Shown here: positions 1 through 9,461 of the stretch, in pieces
Layout: each line of letters starts with the position of its first letter
Position numbering within the stretch: the first letter of the stretch is position 1
Assembly: GCA_034180455.1 (NCBI GenBank)
Contig: JAXFOG010000012.1
Location: 1-64,000, forward strand
DNA from: JAAZPT01 sp034180455
GTDB lineage: Bacteria > Bacillota > Clostridia > Christensenellales > Aristaeellaceae
DNA: 64,000 nucleotides
Reading direction: 5' to 3'
Made by a program: the position numbers and the translations under genes
Notes under the pieces: generated by a model
The model's database searches: none
What the model was told of the DNA's origin: nothing
What the model saw: the letters and a program-made list of their open reading frames with translations, nothing else

Positions 1-1
1 T

Positions 2-274
2 GCCATGAGTTATGATGCAGATCAGGCCGCTGATTTGCTTGATGCAATTGTGGAAAATATTGATAAAACAAACATTTCTACTGCTGAGCTTTTAGAGGCA
101 ATGTCTATTGCGCTTGATTTGAGAGGCGCTCCAATAGAGCAGCTTAAAATACCAGACGAAACTATGCATAAGCTTATAGGTTATTCTGGTATGATAGTGA
201 TGGATATAGATTATCCATTAGCACGCAAAGCAATAGATGAATTTATGAGCGATAGCTTTGTTGTAGAGGAATAA
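2..274 (+). CDS. C-terminal end of a probable LytR-CpsA-Psr (LCP) family protein, 5' truncated
   Basis: The reading frame is already open at the left edge, so only the last ~90 residues are present and the Met codon at position 5 is probably internal. The fragment has the helical layout seen at the C-terminus of LCP phosphotransferases: a segment like 'LLDAIVENIDKTNIS', then 'IEQLKIP', a 'GYSGM' turn and a closing 'ARKAIDEFM' helix. LCP enzymes attach lipid-linked glycopolymers to peptidoglycan outside the membrane. That would fit the wall-related content of the window, but the catalytic Arg/Asp region lies outside it. The family call rests on overall resemblance only. The Nudix gene starts 5 bp after the stop codon. 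Confidence 0.5.
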   Translation, partial: AMSYDADQAADLLDAIVENIDKTNISTAELLEAMSIALDLRGAPIEQLKIPDETMHKLIGYSGMIVMDIDYPLARKAIDEFMSDSFVVEE

Positions 275-279
275 TTTTA

Positions 280-771
280 ATGAATCTATGCTTCAAAAAT
301 GAGAACAACTGTTTTCAATATAGAGTAGGAGCTATTATTATTCATAATAATAAGCTTTTACTTGCCACAAATTCTAATGTTGATTTTTATTTTACAGTAG
401 GTGGTAGAGTACAGTTTGGTGAAAGCTCTGTTGAAGCACTGAAACGTGAAGTTTTTGAAGAAATAAAAATCAACCTAGATATAGAAGGCCTAGCATTTAT
501 AAGCGAAAACTTTTATAAATATGGTCCAAATGGTGACCCTACTCATGAACTTGGCTTTTACTTTCATACCAAAGATTGTGATGAGTTGGACAATATTGAT
601 ACCGAGTTTTATGAAAAAAAACAAAAAAACACTTTGCATTGGATACCATTAAGCGAACTTAAAAACCATAGAATATATCCTGAGATGCTGGTAGAGCAGT
701 TACTTGATAAAAATAAAACATGGCATATAATCACATGCTGGAGCAATAAAGAAAATCACCCATTTGGGTGA
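280..771 (+). CDS. Nudix hydrolase
   Basis: This 163-residue protein contains a Nudix box at about residues 46-68: GGRVQFGE, then 'EALKREVFEEI', matching Gx5Ex7REUxEE. The usual Gly after the EE pair is replaced (IKI). The family hydrolyses nucleoside-diphosphate-X compounds with Mg2+ bound by the box glutamates. The substrate cannot be told from sequence. The layout (N-terminal 'YRVGAIIIHNNKLLL', late 'WIPLSEL') is that of stand-alone housecleaning Nudix proteins. It starts 5 bp after the preceding gene, with a GAGGA motif inside that gene's end as the likely ribosome site. Its stop codon lies inside the stem of the following terminator. Confidence 0.88.
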   Translation: MNLCFKNENNCFQYRVGAIIIHNNKLLLATNSNVDFYFTVGGRVQFGESSVEALKREVFEEIKINLDIEGLAFISENFYKYGPNGDPTHELGFYFHTKDCDELDNIDTEFYEKKQKNTLHWIPLSELKNHRIYPEMLVEQLLDKNKTWHIITCWSNKENHPFG

Positions 772-777
772 TTTTTT
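753..777 (+). terminator. Intrinsic terminator after the Nudix gene
   Basis: A 9-bp stem (AAATCACCC / GGGTGATTT) with a 4-base loop is followed by a T-run. The stop codon of the Nudix gene is within the 3' arm. Confidence 0.85.
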
Positions 778-855
778 AGACAAAATTTATACGTGGTTTT
801 ATATTAGATAATAGCAATTCACTATATTTTAAATTTATATATCACATTTTATCAA

Positions 856-2187
856 TCAAAGCTTTTTATAATAATATAGCAAAAGTAATCCGGACACAGT
901 AGCAGATATATGGTCGGCTATTGTTTCTGCAGCATATATCCCTACTATACCTAAGAATTTTGGTAGTATTAAAGCTAATGGTATCAATATTATTATTTTT
1001 CTAAGTATAGCTACAAATAAACTTGTTGCAGGCTTATTAGTAGCCACAAAGAATGTTTGAGCCACATTCTGTATAGCAAATATCCAAATTCCAGATACAA
1101 ATATAGGCATAAATTGCTCTACTATATCTAGTGTAGGGGTATCCTTTGTAAATATTTGCGCAAACAACCTTGGGAAAAATATCACTGATAGGCAGTATGC
1201 TGTTTGAATTGAAAGGCTTAGCTTTAATAGATGAACTATTGTTTCTTTTATTCTATTGGGATTATTTGCTCCGTAGTTGTAGCTTATAAGCGCTTGAACT
1301 CCACTGTTGAATCCACCCAGAGGAACTGTTACTATCATTATTATACTTTGCATTATTGCCATTGCTGCAATATGTACATCGCTTCCATATACTAGCAACT
1401 GTCTATTAAAAACTATCGCGATTGCAGACTCTGTGCTCTGCATTACAAAATATGACATTCCCAGCATTATTATGCGCTTCATTACCTTGAAATCTATAAA
1501 TAATTTAATTTTTAGTATAAGCTCCGACTTTGGTGAGCATAGGAATTTTAGAATAAATATAGCACTCACAGCTTGAGATATTGCGCTAGCTATTGCTGCG
1601 CCTTTTATGCCCATTCCAAGTGTGAATATAAATATTGGATCAAGAATTATGTTTGTAATGGCTCCAAGCGAAATTGCGATCATAGCAATATTGGCCTTGC
1701 CTTGTGCCGATATAAAACCATTAAGGCCTGTACCAAGCATTGCAAACAACATTCCAGTAAGATAGTAGCTTAAATATTCATCAGCATAAGGATAACTGTT
1801 TTCACTTGCGCCAAACATAAATAGTAGATCTTTTTTGAAAGTGTAGCTTAATATTGAGAGCAAAACAGACATTATTATAGCCAGGCTAAAGCATACCTGC
1901 ATAATATCCTTTGCATGTTCCTTATCTCCACTACCAAGAGATATAGCAGCAAGGGGAGCTCCTCCTCCACCTATCATACTTGCAAATGCAGTGATGAGTA
2001 TTATTACTGGACCCGATATACCTATTCCACTTAACGCATAGCTGCCTATACCCTCAAGCCTTCCTAGATATATTCTATCTACTATGTTGTAAAGCATATT
2101 TATAAGCTGAGCTAGCATAGCTGGCGTACCAAGTTGCCATATCAGCTTTTTGACATTTTCGGTTCCTAGCGCACGAGAATTCGTCAT
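856..2187 (-). CDS. MATE family multidrug/cation efflux protein (MepA-like)
   Basis: This 443-residue integral membrane protein has about 12 hydrophobic segments in the two-fold MATE arrangement. The N-terminus ('WQLGTPAMLAQLINMLYNIVDR') is typical of the DinF/MepA branch, and an 'ISAQG' turn and Gly-rich loops ('MIGGGGAPLA') follow. Such proteins export cationic drugs or metabolites in exchange for Na+ or H+. Length is normal for the family. It is divergent from the calcium ATPase gene, with about 100 bp between the two starts, and convergent with the Nudix gene. The start is preceded by a somewhat distant AGGGG motif. The substrate cannot be predicted. Confidence 0.9.
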   Translation of the reverse strand: MTNSRALGTENVKKLIWQLGTPAMLAQLINMLYNIVDRIYLGRLEGIGSYALSGIGISGPVIILITAFASMIGGGGAPLAAISLGSGDKEHAKDIMQVCFSLAIIMSVLLSILSYTFKKDLLFMFGASENSYPYADEYLSYYLTGMLFAMLGTGLNGFISAQGKANIAMIAISLGAITNIILDPIFIFTLGMGIKGAAIASAISQAVSAIFILKFLCSPKSELILKIKLFIDFKVMKRIIMLGMSYFVMQSTESAIAIVFNRQLLVYGSDVHIAAMAIMQSIIMIVTVPLGGFNSGVQALISYNYGANNPNRIKETIVHLLKLSLSIQTAYCLSVIFFPRLFAQIFTKDTPTLDIVEQFMPIFVSGIWIFAIQNVAQTFFVATNKPATSLFVAILRKIIILIPLALILPKFLGIVGIYAAETIADHISATVSGLLLLYYYKKL

Positions 2188-2289
2188 TTTCTAAAAAGAT
2201 ACCCCTAAATGTTGATTATGAAATATATTCTATCACAAATCTGTTATATTTTCTTCTTTTGATATATAATAATCCAGAGGAGGATTTAG

Positions 2290-4914
2290 ATGACATTTTA
2301 TAATATTGATGCAAATAGTGTAATAGAAGCTCTCAAGAGTGATGGAGTTCAAGGCCTAAGCCCTGAAGAAGCAGCAAAAAGGCTTGATGAATATGGCAAA
2401 AATAAGCTAAAAGAAAAGCCAAAAAAGTCTAATTTGCTTCGCTTTGCAGAGCAGTTTAAGGATACCATGATAATCATTCTTCTGCTCGCAGCTCTTATTT
2501 CTTTCGTTATAGCTTTTACAGAGAATAATACCAAAGCTTTTTTTGAGCCTGGATTAATTCTATTGATTGTAATTGTCAATGCAATCATGGGAGTTATGCA
2601 GGAGAACAAAGCTGAGCGCGCACTTGAAGCGCTTAGCAACCTCAATGCACCACATGCAAAAGTCGTGCGTGGAGGCAAGGAAAGTAATATAGAAGCAGCC
2701 GATCTTGTGCCTGGTGACATTATTAAGCTGGATGCTGGAGATTTTGTGCCAGCAGATTCAAGGCTCATCCGTAGCACTGGTCTCAAGTGTGAGGAAAGTG
2801 CGCTTACTGGTGAGTCTGTTCCAAGCGACAAAAACGCTGAATATATCTGCGATGAGTCTGCTCCTCTTGGAGATAGATTTAACATGGTCTATTCTGGCAC
2901 TAGCGTAAGCTATGGTACAGCCTATGCAGTGGTATGCCATACGGGAATGGATACCGAGATGGGCAAGATAGCCAATATGCTTGACAATGAAGAACAGGGG
3001 CAGACTCCCTTGCAGGAAAAGCTTGCTACATTAGGAAAATACCTTGGCTTTGCTGCTATTTTTGCTTGTCTTATAGTATTCATAATTGGAATTTTGAACA
3101 ATATTCCTGTGCTTGAAATATTCATGATAAGCGTTTCACTTGCTGTATCTGCTATTCCAGAGGGATTGCCAGCTATTATTACAATAGTGCTATCCATTGG
3201 TGTGCAAAGACTTGCATCCAAAAATTCAATAATTCGCAGATTACCAGCAGTTGAAGCACTAGGCTCAGCCTCTATTATCTGCTCAGATAAGACGGGGACT
3301 CTTACTCAGAATAAGATGACCGTTACCGAGGTTTATTCCTCCTCAATAGATAAAACAGAGGAAGCAAGTGAGCAAAACTCGTGGGCGGTAAGAAAGCTGT
3401 TGAATTATGCAACTCTGTGTACAGATTCTAGCCTTGTTATAGATGAAGATGGCGCAGAAGAGCATATAGGCGACACAACCGAAACAGCTATTATTCGTGC
3501 AGCGTGTCAAAATGGCTTTTCTCGTGAAGATTTAATCAATAACTACAAGCGTGTCGCATCAATACCTTTTGATAGCGATAGAAAACTTATGTGCACAGTA
3601 AATGATATAGATGGTCAGCTTACAGTTATTGTAAAAGGCGCATTTGATATGCTTGCAGAGCGTTGTAGTAGTGGTAATATTGAACTTGGCAAACAGGTCA
3701 ATAGCGAAATGAGCAACAAGGCTCTTAGAGTAATAGCCGTTGCATACAAAGAAATTGATGAGATACCTGATGATATAAGTAGCGACAATCTTGAAAATGG
3801 CCTTCACTTCTTAGGACTTATAGGAATGATAGATCCTCCTAGAGAAGAAGTTAAAGAAGCTGTTAAGCTATGCAAGCAGGCTGGAATCACACCTATTATG
3901 ATTACTGGCGACCATATTGCTACTGCCTCAGCAATTGCAAAAGAGCTTGGAATTCTTAATGATGATGATAGAGCTATCACAGGAATAGAACTAGACAATA
4001 TGAGTGATAAAGAGCTGGATGCAAATTTAGAGCATATACGTGTTTATGCTAGAGTTAGCCCAGCCAATAAGATAAGAATAGTTAAAGCATGGCAAAGAAA
4101 AGGCAAGTCAGTTGCAATGACAGGTGATGGAGTAAATGATGCTCCGGCACTAAAGGCTGCTGATATTGGCTGCGCTATGGGTATTACTGGTACTGATGTA
4201 GCAAAGGGTGCTGCAGATATGGTGCTTGTTGACGATAACTTTGCCACAATTGTTACTGCTGTTAGAGAGGGCAGAGGTATTTATGACAACATCAAGAAGG
4301 TTGTAGGCTTCTTGCTTGGCACCAACATTGGAGAAATACTTACTGTGTTTTTAGCAATGCTACTTTGGCATAAGTCGCCACTGGTTTCGTTGCAGTTGCT
4401 ATGGATAAATCTTGTTACAGATGGTCTACCCGCAGTTGCTCTGGGTATGGAGAAAATAGAGAGCGATGTAATGAGCCGTAAGCCTGTACCAAAGGGAGAA
4501 AGCATATTTGCTCATGGGTTTGGATTTCAAATAATACTCCAAGGTATTATGTTTGGAGGGCTATCCCTACTTGCCTTTGTACTAGGTGAAAAGCTTGGTG
4601 GTAGCATAGATGCGGGTAGAACTTTAACCTTTATAGTACTTTCTCAGATGCAGCTTGTTCAGAGCTATAATATGCGTAGCCATAAATCGCTTTTCGAAGT
4701 TGGTTTCTTTACAAACCCATATCTTAACAAGGCTTGCTTATTATCGTTTGCGCTTATTCTAGTAGTGCTGTTCACCCCACTTAGAGTGCCATTCTCATTA
4801 AGCTTGCTCAGTATAGAGCTATATGCCATAGGTGTTGGAATTTCATTTATCCCACTTTTGGTAATGGAATTAGGCAAGTTTATAATGAAAGAACAAGGAA
4901 AAGATTTATATTAA
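2290..4914 (+). CDS. P2-type calcium-transporting ATPase
   Basis: This 874-residue P-type ATPase has the full set of motifs. An N-terminal cation-ATPase domain is followed by the actuator motif TGES (in 'EESALTGESVP'), the transmembrane PEGLP ion-binding motif (in 'SAIPEGLPA'), DKTGTLT with the phosphorylated Asp at residue 333, and the hinge 'MTGDGVNDAPALK'. The C-terminus carries further membrane helices, including 'LLWINLVTDGLPA'. PEGLP and the Asn/Asp in this last helix are typical of P2A/P2B Ca2+ pumps such as YloB and LMCA1. It should export Ca2+ (possibly Mn2+) from the cytoplasm. A strong AGAGGAGG site precedes the start and a terminator follows, so it appears monocistronic. Confidence 0.93.
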   Translation: MTFYNIDANSVIEALKSDGVQGLSPEEAAKRLDEYGKNKLKEKPKKSNLLRFAEQFKDTMIIILLLAALISFVIAFTENNTKAFFEPGLILLIVIVNAIMGVMQENKAERALEALSNLNAPHAKVVRGGKESNIEAADLVPGDIIKLDAGDFVPADSRLIRSTGLKCEESALTGESVPSDKNAEYICDESAPLGDRFNMVYSGTSVSYGTAYAVVCHTGMDTEMGKIANMLDNEEQGQTPLQEKLATLGKYLGFAAIFACLIVFIIGILNNIPVLEIFMISVSLAVSAIPEGLPAIITIVLSIGVQRLASKNSIIRRLPAVEALGSASIICSDKTGTLTQNKMTVTEVYSSSIDKTEEASEQNSWAVRKLLNYATLCTDSSLVIDEDGAEEHIGDTTETAIIRAACQNGFSREDLINNYKRVASIPFDSDRKLMCTVNDIDGQLTVIVKGAFDMLAERCSSGNIELGKQVNSEMSNKALRVIAVAYKEIDEIPDDISSDNLENGLHFLGLIGMIDPPREEVKEAVKLCKQAGITPIMITGDHIATASAIAKELGILNDDDRAITGIELDNMSDKELDANLEHIRVYARVSPANKIRIVKAWQRKGKSVAMTGDGVNDAPALKAADIGCAMGITGTDVAKGAADMVLVDDNFATIVTAVREGRGIYDNIKKVVGFLLGTNIGEILTVFLAMLLWHKSPLVSLQLLWINLVTDGLPAVALGMEKIESDVMSRKPVPKGESIFAHGFGFQIILQGIMFGGLSLLAFVLGEKLGGSIDAGRTLTFIVLSQMQLVQSYNMRSHKSLFEVGFFTNPYLNKACLLSFALILVVLFTPLRVPFSLSLLSIELYAIGVGISFIPLLVMELGKFIMKEQGKDLY

Positions 4915-4920
4915 CTTAAT

Positions 4921-4948
4921 AAAGATAGGCTTATGGCCTATCTTTTTT
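4921..4948 (+). terminator. Intrinsic terminator after the Ca2+ ATPase gene
   Basis: AAGATAGGC and GCCTATCTT form a 9-bp stem around a short loop, followed by TTTTTT. Confidence 0.85.
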
Positions 4949-4955
4949 ATTCAAA

Positions 4956-4984
4956 AAGACAAATCTAAGAAAAGCTAGTATAAT
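4956..4984 (+). promoter_or_regulatory. Probable sigma-A promoter of sbcD-sbcC
   Basis: The -35 element is AAGACA (4 of 6 matches), followed by a 17-bp spacer and a perfect TATAAT. It lies between the ATPase terminator and the sbcD ribosome site. Confidence 0.55.
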
Positions 4985-5011
4985 ATATGTAAGTAATTTT
5001 TAGGAGCGTAT

Positions 5012-6148
5012 ATGAAAATATTTCACATATCAGATATTCATCTGGACAAAAAACTAAGTGGATATTCTTTGATTGAAGATCAAAAATATATCCTAAATCA
5101 AATACTAGAAAATATTAAGACAGAAAAGCCTGCAGTACTTATGATTGCTGGTGATATTTATGATACAAGCAATCCTGGCGTGGAGGCTGTCGAGCTTTTT
5201 GATTACTTTCTTTCCGAATTAAATAAAATAGAAATTACGGTACTTATAATTAGTGGAAATCATGATCAGGCTAGTCGCCTTGCATTTGGCAAATCAATTT
5301 TTTCAAAAAACAATATAATAATTGCCTCAGAATATAATGGTAAGCTTGAAAAATATACTGCTGAAAATGTAAATTTTTATATGTTGCCTTTTATAAGGCC
5401 ATATAATGTTCGCGAGTTTTGCCCTAATAGAGAAATAGCTACATATAACGATGCTGTAAAATTTGCTTTGGAAGAAGTGGAAGAAAACGACGATGTCAAT
5501 ATTCTTATTGCCCATCAATTCGTATCTGGATCAGCAGTTTCAGACTCAGAGGTTCAAAGCGTAGGGGGATTGGATGCAATTGATAAAGACGTATTTAGCA
5601 AATTTGACTATGTGGCACTAGGTCACTTGCATAAGGAGCAAGGGTTTGACGATAATCGTATACGCTATTGTGGAAGCCCTCTTAAATACAGCTTTTCCGA
5701 AGTGAATAATAAAAATTCAATAACAGTTATTGATGTCAATGATAAATATGATATTAAGATTAGCACCATACTTCTAAAACCTCTTATAGCTATGCTAGAT
5801 ATTGAAGGCAAAATTGATGATATTACTAGCAGCGCTTACCTTAATTCCATAGATTCCAATGCCTATGTACGCATAAAGCTTACAGATGACGGCGCTGTAT
5901 ATAATCCAATAAGTAGGCTATCTCAATGTTATAGTCATTTTGTAACCCTTAAAATGGAAAATAGCTTTGTTCCCACTGTGCAGGATTGTGTTTTATCGTC
6001 AGATGAGCTTGAAAAAATAGATCCAATAGAGGTCTTTACCAAGCTATATAAGCACAAAAAAAATGGAAATGAACTTAAAGAAGAAGAGAGTAAACTGATA
6101 AATGAATTAATAGGCAGAGTTTGGGGGGATAAAAATGAAAATAATTAG
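5012..6148 (+). CDS. sbcD: Exonuclease subunit SbcD (Mre11 family)
   Basis: This 378-residue metallophosphoesterase nuclease shows the Mre11/SbcD phosphodiesterase motifs in order: 'HISDIHLDK' (DxH), 'IAGDIYD' (GDxxD), 'ISGNHDQ' (GNHD), 'IAHQFV' and 'GHLHKEQ' (GHxH). With SbcC it forms the nuclease that opens hairpins and trims blocked DNA ends using Mn2+. The length fits the family (about 380-400). An AGGAG site precedes the ATG. The last 14 bp overlap sbcC, so translation is coupled and the pair is one operon. Confidence 0.95.
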   Translation: MKIFHISDIHLDKKLSGYSLIEDQKYILNQILENIKTEKPAVLMIAGDIYDTSNPGVEAVELFDYFLSELNKIEITVLIISGNHDQASRLAFGKSIFSKNNIIIASEYNGKLEKYTAENVNFYMLPFIRPYNVREFCPNREIATYNDAVKFALEEVEENDDVNILIAHQFVSGSAVSDSEVQSVGGLDAIDKDVFSKFDYVALGHLHKEQGFDDNRIRYCGSPLKYSFSEVNNKNSITVIDVNDKYDIKISTILLKPLIAMLDIEGKIDDITSSAYLNSIDSNAYVRIKLTDDGAVYNPISRLSQCYSHFVTLKMENSFVPTVQDCVLSSDELEKIDPIEVFTKLYKHKKNGNELKEEESKLINELIGRVWGDKNENN

Positions 6149-8861
6149 TCTTACAATGCAGGCTTTTGGACCATTTTTAAAACAACAAACAATAGATTTT
6201 TCTACTCTTGGCAATAGTGGGATCTGCCTTATTCATGGCGAAACTGGCTCTGGTAAAACAACCATATTTGATGGAGTTACGTATGCCGTTTTTGGACAGA
6301 CTAGTGGAGGACTTAGAGATGGTAAGGCAATGAGATGCGAAAGCGCCCCAGATGAAGTAAAAACCTTTGTAGAGCTTGTTTTTGAGTACCGTAGCAAGAA
6401 ATATACTATCACTCGTTTCCCAGGCTATGAAAAAATAAACAGCAAGGGAGGAATATCAAGAGTATATGAGCAGGCAATTCTTGTGATGCCCAATGGTAAA
6501 ACCATAGATAAGCTTAATGATGTAAACGCAAAAATAAGAGATGTTATAGGTATAAATGCAGATCAATTTAGGCAAATTGCACTTATAGCTCAAGGTAAAT
6601 TTATAGATATGCTTAATGCTGGTACAGCAGATAGACAGAAAATATTCAGACAAATTTTTAATACTGAAAAATATCAAGAGCTTATGAATGCACTCGCTGA
6701 TGAAGTAAAATTTATACAAGAGAATATAAATAAACTAGAGGAAAGATATAAAACCAACCTCAGCAATGCAAAAATAGACAATGCCAACGATTTTGAAAAT
6801 ATTGGAAAGCTTGATGATTTATTGAATGCACTTAATGAAAAAATTAACGACGATGAAAAAGAAAGAGAATCAGGTAAAATAGAAAAAGATGCTTTGGAAA
6901 AAACTATAAACAATCTTACTAAAGAGCTAACCGAGGCTAATGACTATATTGCAACCGAAAAAAGTATTGAAGCTATAAAACAACATCTTGCTGCCATAGA
7001 ACAAAATATATTAGATGCTAAAAATGCGCTTGATGCAGCAAAAGCTAAAGAAAGCGATATTGAAAAGAATAAAGAAAATATAGCCATATTAAATTCTAAA
7101 AAAGATGAATTTTTAAAGCTAGAAGAAAAAAAGGATGAATTAAAGACATTTAATTCAAAATTATGCAACCTTCAAAACATTCTTAAAAATAATAAAAATT
7201 CTGAGAAATTATTGGAAGACAATATAAATGAATATACAAAAGAATTGAAGGATCTAGAAAACATAGAAGTCAAAAAAGTTAAAAATGAACACAATATCTT
7301 TGATATTGAAAAAAATTTAAGTAAACTCAATAACTTACAAGATAAATTTTCAAAACGAGAGGCAGCTGTCAAAGATTTTTACATATCAAAAGATTTATAT
7401 GAGAGTAAAAAAGCAGCATACGATAAAGAAGACAAAATTCTTGGAGAAATGAATGAAGCCTATATAGATGGATATTCATATATATTGGCAAAAAATCTTA
7501 TGGATAATGAACCATGCCCAGTTTGTGGTTCCAAAGAGCACCCTAAGCCAGCTATTTCTGAAACTGAGCCACCATCAAAAGAGAACATAGACAAACACAG
7601 TGCATTGGTGGCAAGCCTAAAAAAAGAATGCGAAAACAGCAAAATTGCTTATGATGAATCAAAAACAAATGCACTTTCAATTCATGATTCTATGAAAAAA
7701 AGTTTTGAAGAAATATATAATACAAAATTTAATGATTTTGATCAGGCAAAACATGATCTCGAATTAGATATCAGCAACAATAAAAAATCATTAACTACTT
7801 TAAAATTAGAATTAAATGATATTAATGAAAAGTGTGAGAAGAAAAATCATCTTACGGATATCTTACCTAAGTGCCAAGACAAATTAAATAGCATAAAAAC
7901 AAACATTCAAGATAATGAAAAAGAATTAGCGACGATAGAAGCTAATATATTAAGCACCAAACAAATAATTAGCGATAAAGAAGCAAACTTGCCCTATGAT
8001 TCTCTTGATAAAATGAATCATGCTATTACAGAGATGACTACATTGTGCAACAAGTATGAAAACGATATTCAAGTAGCAGAACAGAACAAAAATACACTTG
8101 AACAAGATAAATCAAAACTTAATGGTCAGCTGTCTACTTTAAAAGGAAGAATAGCTTCAAAGCCTAGACCAGATATACAGGCATTAAATGATGCCGATAA
8201 AGATGCAAAAGGTAAAAAAATAATTTGTGAAGAAAGACTTTCACTATTGCAAGGCCAAATTTCTTCAAATATTCAATGCAAAAAGAATATTGCAAACATA
8301 AAAATTGCATATCAAAATGCATTATCGGCTTATTCAACTGCAAAAAATCTGAGCGATGTTGCAAATGAGCGAAACATGGATCTCGAATCCTTCGTTCAGG
8401 CTGGATATTTTGATAATATATTAAGCAGAGCAAATACGCATTTACAAAAGATGAGCGAAGGAAAGTATTCACTTGTTCGTGAAAGTGAAAGCCAAGATAA
8501 TAGAACAAAATTTGGACTTAACCTTGATATTTACAATCATAACAATGGTAAGCAGAGAAGCGTAAAAACACTATCTGGTGGAGAAAGTTTTAATGCAGCT
8601 TTAAGCCTTGCCTTGGGAATGTCAGAGCTTGTGCAGAGCAATGCTGGAGCCATACAGCTTAATTCTTTGTTTATAGACGAAGGATTTGGCACTTTGGATA
8701 AAGATTCGCTTGATAATGCAATAAAAACAGTTATGGGCATCAGTACTTCAAATAGAATGGTATATGTAATTTCACATGTAAGCGAATTAAAGGAAAGAAT
8801 TGATAAGCAAATCATTGTGAAAAGAGTTTCAAACGATAGAGAAGTGGAAATACTAGTATAA
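6135..8861 (+). CDS. sbcC: Exonuclease subunit SbcC (Rad50 family ATPase)
   Basis: This 908-residue SMC-like ATPase is the partner of SbcD. Walker A (GETGSGKT) is at residues 35-42. Two long, Lys/Glu/Asn-rich coiled-coil arms follow, joined by a zinc hook 'CPVCG' with cysteines at 461 and 464. The C-terminal head carries the ABC signature 'LSGGESFNAALSLALG' and Walker B 'SLFIDEGFGTLD'. ATP binding closes the heads on DNA ends and the hook dimerises the arms. The A-rich codon use in the coiled coils is usual for low-GC genomes. The start overlaps sbcD by 14 bp with a GGGGG site just upstream. Confidence 0.95.
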   Translation: MKIISLTMQAFGPFLKQQTIDFSTLGNSGICLIHGETGSGKTTIFDGVTYAVFGQTSGGLRDGKAMRCESAPDEVKTFVELVFEYRSKKYTITRFPGYEKINSKGGISRVYEQAILVMPNGKTIDKLNDVNAKIRDVIGINADQFRQIALIAQGKFIDMLNAGTADRQKIFRQIFNTEKYQELMNALADEVKFIQENINKLEERYKTNLSNAKIDNANDFENIGKLDDLLNALNEKINDDEKERESGKIEKDALEKTINNLTKELTEANDYIATEKSIEAIKQHLAAIEQNILDAKNALDAAKAKESDIEKNKENIAILNSKKDEFLKLEEKKDELKTFNSKLCNLQNILKNNKNSEKLLEDNINEYTKELKDLENIEVKKVKNEHNIFDIEKNLSKLNNLQDKFSKREAAVKDFYISKDLYESKKAAYDKEDKILGEMNEAYIDGYSYILAKNLMDNEPCPVCGSKEHPKPAISETEPPSKENIDKHSALVASLKKECENSKIAYDESKTNALSIHDSMKKSFEEIYNTKFNDFDQAKHDLELDISNNKKSLTTLKLELNDINEKCEKKNHLTDILPKCQDKLNSIKTNIQDNEKELATIEANILSTKQIISDKEANLPYDSLDKMNHAITEMTTLCNKYENDIQVAEQNKNTLEQDKSKLNGQLSTLKGRIASKPRPDIQALNDADKDAKGKKIICEERLSLLQGQISSNIQCKKNIANIKIAYQNALSAYSTAKNLSDVANERNMDLESFVQAGYFDNILSRANTHLQKMSEGKYSLVRESESQDNRTKFGLNLDIYNHNNGKQRSVKTLSGGESFNAALSLALGMSELVQSNAGAIQLNSLFIDEGFGTLDKDSLDNAIKTVMGISTSNRMVYVISHVSELKERIDKQIIVKRVSNDREVEILV

Positions 8862-8940
8862 TCTTAGCATGCGATATATAAACTGTCGCAGGCTGTTAAT
8901 TTAAAAATTTAATTATTTAACTTAAAATATAAAAAAATCC

Positions 8941-8968
8941 TTGACAAATATTTTATACTTGTTATAAT
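8941..8968 (+). promoter_or_regulatory. Consensus sigma-A promoter of tRNA-Lys
   Basis: TTGACA and TATAAT are both exact, with a 16-bp spacer. The tRNA 5' end lies 18 bp after the -10 box. Confidence 0.9.
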
Positions 8969-8985
8969 ATCTTTTGTATTCGCTT

Positions 8986-9061
8986 GCGCCATTAGCTCAG
9001 ATGGTAGAGCACCTGACTCTTAATCAGGGTGTCCCGGGTTCGAGTCCCTGATGGCGCACCA
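8986..9061 (+). tRNA. tRNA-Lys (anticodon CUU), CCA encoded
   Basis: The acceptor stem pairs GCGCCAT with ATGGCGC, discriminator base A, and CCA is encoded. The anticodon stem is CCTGA/TCAGG around loop CTCTTAA, giving anticodon CTT (bases 9019-9021), which reads AAG. The D-arm (AGCTCAGATGGTAGAGC) and T-arm (GGGTTCGAGTCCC region) are canonical. It is a single, independently transcribed tRNA gene. Confidence 0.97.
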
Positions 9062-9082
9062 CCAATTATTTTATTTTAAAAG

Positions 9083-9113
9083 CCCTTGTAATTAACCGAT
9101 TACAGGGGTTTTT
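9083..9113 (+). terminator. Intrinsic terminator after tRNA-Lys
   Basis: A 10-bp stem (CCCTTGTAAT / ATTACAGGGG, one G-T pair) with a 6-base loop is followed by TTTTT. Confidence 0.88.
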
Positions 9114-9461
9114 ATTTGCTTAAATTGATTATGATACTGTAAATTCTTTGAGAAAATAACAAACAATGTTTTGTTTGCTTCATTTAAAAGTTATTGAGTT
9201 TATATACGAGCCTAGACAAAATTATCACTATTCCAACTAACTTTAGATAGAATGGTTTCATCTTTAAAAACGACACTTAGCCCTATTAGCTAAGTGCCAT
9301 TTTTATTACATATAATTTTTTTATGAGCAAGTGGGCGAAGCTCTTAGGTATTCCTTTTATTCAGTAATAATCACTTTAGGCTGTATAAAAAATATTTTAC
9401 AAGCTTATAACCTTGCACCCATTAATAAATGCTCTATTTTTTGATAATATGTGTAGGTATA
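9114..9461. other. Non-coding AT-rich spacer between the tRNA-Lys terminator and the solute-binding protein gene
   Basis: There is no convincing coding region in these ~350 bases on either strand. The only clear structure is the stem-loop at 9274-9296. A weaker inverted repeat around 9160-9180 (AACAAAC ... GTTTGTT type) was also seen. On the minus strand this is the 3' untranslated region of the gene ending at 9462. Confidence 0.6.
9274..9305. terminator. Stem-loop, probable bidirectional terminator
   Basis: CACTTAGC and GCTAAGTG form an 8-bp stem with a 7-base loop. A T-run follows on the plus strand, and a run of A precedes it, giving GTTTTT on the minus strand. It most likely terminates the minus-strand gene ending at 9462, leaving a 3' UTR of about 150 bases. 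Confidence 0.6.

Noticed and set aside
2349..2885. 178-codon minus-strand frame opposite the Ca2+ ATPase
   Set aside because: It is a shadow of a well-conserved P-type ATPase; Ser/Leu-rich translation is typical of antisense frames.
8871..8891. Hairpin TGCGA...TCGCA after sbcC as a terminator
   Set aside because: The stem is only 5 bp and no T-run follows; termination of sbcC here is not supported.
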